A DNA stretch of 5,018 nucleotides. It comes from Lachnospiraceae bacterium. GTDB lineage: Bacteria > Bacillota > Clostridia > Lachnospirales > Lachnospiraceae. The notes under the pieces were generated by a model, which was not told the DNA's origin, did not search any database, and saw nothing but the letters and a program-made list of their open reading frames with translations. Position 1 is the stretch's first letter. The number at the start of each line of letters is the position of its first letter. Below, piece by piece: positions 4,388-5,018 of the stretch. The DNA is taken from the NCBI GenBank assembly GCA_021199395.1, contig JAJQIE010000196.1, positions 1 through 5,018 of the forward strand, read 5' to 3'. Position numbers and translations under genes: made by a program.

Positions 4388-4398
4388 TTTTACATGAT

Positions 4399-4404
4399 AA
4401 GGAG
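4399..4404 (+). promoter_or_regulatory. Ribosome binding site of yggS
   Basis: AAGGAG ends 7 nt before ATG 4412, a well-placed site that fixes the start. Confidence 0.8.
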
Positions 4405-4411
4405 AAGTGAA

Positions 4412-5018
4412 ATGCTGAAGGATAATTTACAGATTGTCGAAGAACGTATCCAAATGGCCTGTGATCGTTCAGGAAGAGGCCGGAATGAGGTTCGGCTGAT
4501 TGCAGTCAGTAAAACAAAACCTGCCGAAATGATCGAGGAGATTTATCAGGAAGGCATCCGTGATTTTGGGGAAAATCATCCACAGGAGATCAGAGAAAAA
4601 TATCCAATACTTCCGTCGGATATTCAATGGCATATGATCGGACACCTGCAGACAAATAAAATCAAATACATTATCGAACGGGCCTGTATGATTCATTCGG
4701 TAGATTCTTTTCATCTGGCTGAAGCGATCAGCAATGCGGCTGTAAAGTGCGGGCGCGTCATGCCGGTTCTGGTGGAAGTGAATATGGCAAAAGAGGAATC
4801 AAAATATGGTATTATGCCTGAAGATGCTGCGGATTTTGTCAGCAGGATTTCTCTGCTCCCTGGTATTGTGGTGAACGGGCTCATGACCATAGCGCCTTAT
4901 ACCGAAAATGCGGAGGACAATCGGCAGTATTTTCACAGCATGAAAAAATTATTTGTTGACATCAGGGCAAAAAACATTGATAATGTAAATATGCGCGATC
5001 TCAGCATGGGTATGACAC
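4412..5018 (+). CDS. yggS: YggS/YlmE/PROSC family pyridoxal phosphate homeostasis protein, 3' end cut off
   Basis: The frame runs open from ATG 4412 to the window edge, giving 202 residues of a protein usually about 230 long. The family has a single TIM-barrel domain like the N-terminal half of alanine racemase. It binds pyridoxal phosphate and buffers its level without known enzyme activity. Visible signatures: AVSKTKP with the Schiff-base lysine at residue 34; FGEN then QE (about 52-58); WHMIGHLQTNKIKYI (about 71-85); LVEVNMAKEESKYG (about 120-133); NGLMTIAPYTE (about 155-165); and LSMGMT at the cut end, which in the family continues into the phosphate-binding loop. FGENHPQE is slightly unusual, since most members have two other residues before QE. 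In Firmicutes this gene is commonly followed by sepF, ylmH and divIVA, just beyond this window. Confidence 0.94.
   Translation, partial: MLKDNLQIVEERIQMACDRSGRGRNEVRLIAVSKTKPAEMIEEIYQEGIRDFGENHPQEIREKYPILPSDIQWHMIGHLQTNKIKYIIERACMIHSVDSFHLAEAISNAAVKCGRVMPVLVEVNMAKEESKYGIMPEDAADFVSRISLLPGIVVNGLMTIAPYTENAEDNRQYFHSMKKLFVDIRAKNIDNVNMRDLSMGMT

Overview
The window looks like a chromosomal housekeeping region of a Gram-positive anaerobe of the class Clostridia, most likely Lachnospiraceae. This rests on gene content and order, not on any search. The clues are a SEDS-protein/methylglyoxal synthase pair (rodA-mgsA, an order I know from clostridial mre-min-rodA-mgsA clusters), strong AGGAGG-type ribosome binding sites, GTG and TTG starts, moderate GC, and a HlyD-like protein followed by yggS. 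In many clostridia yggS leads into sepF-ylmH-divIVA. I see no mobile element, CRISPR array, tRNA or rRNA.

Layout. (1) Positions 2-1767, + strand, one apparent operon: the last 74 codons of an FtsW/RodA/SpoVE (SEDS) gene, mgsA, and a membrane-anchored D-alanyl-D-alanine carboxypeptidase whose GTG start lies inside the 3' end of mgsA. (2) Positions 1809-2302, + strand: a clear sigma-A-type promoter and a 140-residue P-loop protein. (3) Positions 2303-2435: a non-coding convergent junction with two folded elements, the second a good bidirectional terminator candidate. (4) Positions 2436-2648, - strand: a 70-residue two-helix DUF378 membrane protein. (5) Positions 2649-2902: a divergent regulatory region with back-to-back promoters, plus GC-rich palindromic sequence in the leader of the next gene. 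(6) Positions 2903-4267, + strand: a 454-residue single-pass HlyD-like protein, best read from a TTG start. (7) Positions 4268-4411: an intergenic stretch with an 11-bp hairpin and a 14-bp perfect palindrome. (8) Positions 4412 to the end, + strand: the first 202 codons of yggS, cut by the window edge.

How the genes fit together. The flanks concern cell envelope growth and division: SEDS glycan polymerase, DD-carboxypeptidase, and (by known synteny beyond the window) the YggS/SepF neighbourhood. MgsA is a metabolic overflow enzyme that often travels with rodA in clostridia. The P-loop protein, DUF378 protein and HlyD-like protein have no established role; their position between envelope genes is suggestive only.

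Nothing here amounts to a convincing new multi-gene system. The points most worth following up are the substituted active-site positions in MgsA, the HlyD-like protein with no transporter partner, the small P-loop protein, and a short GC-rich palindromic repeat found on both sides of the DUF378 gene.
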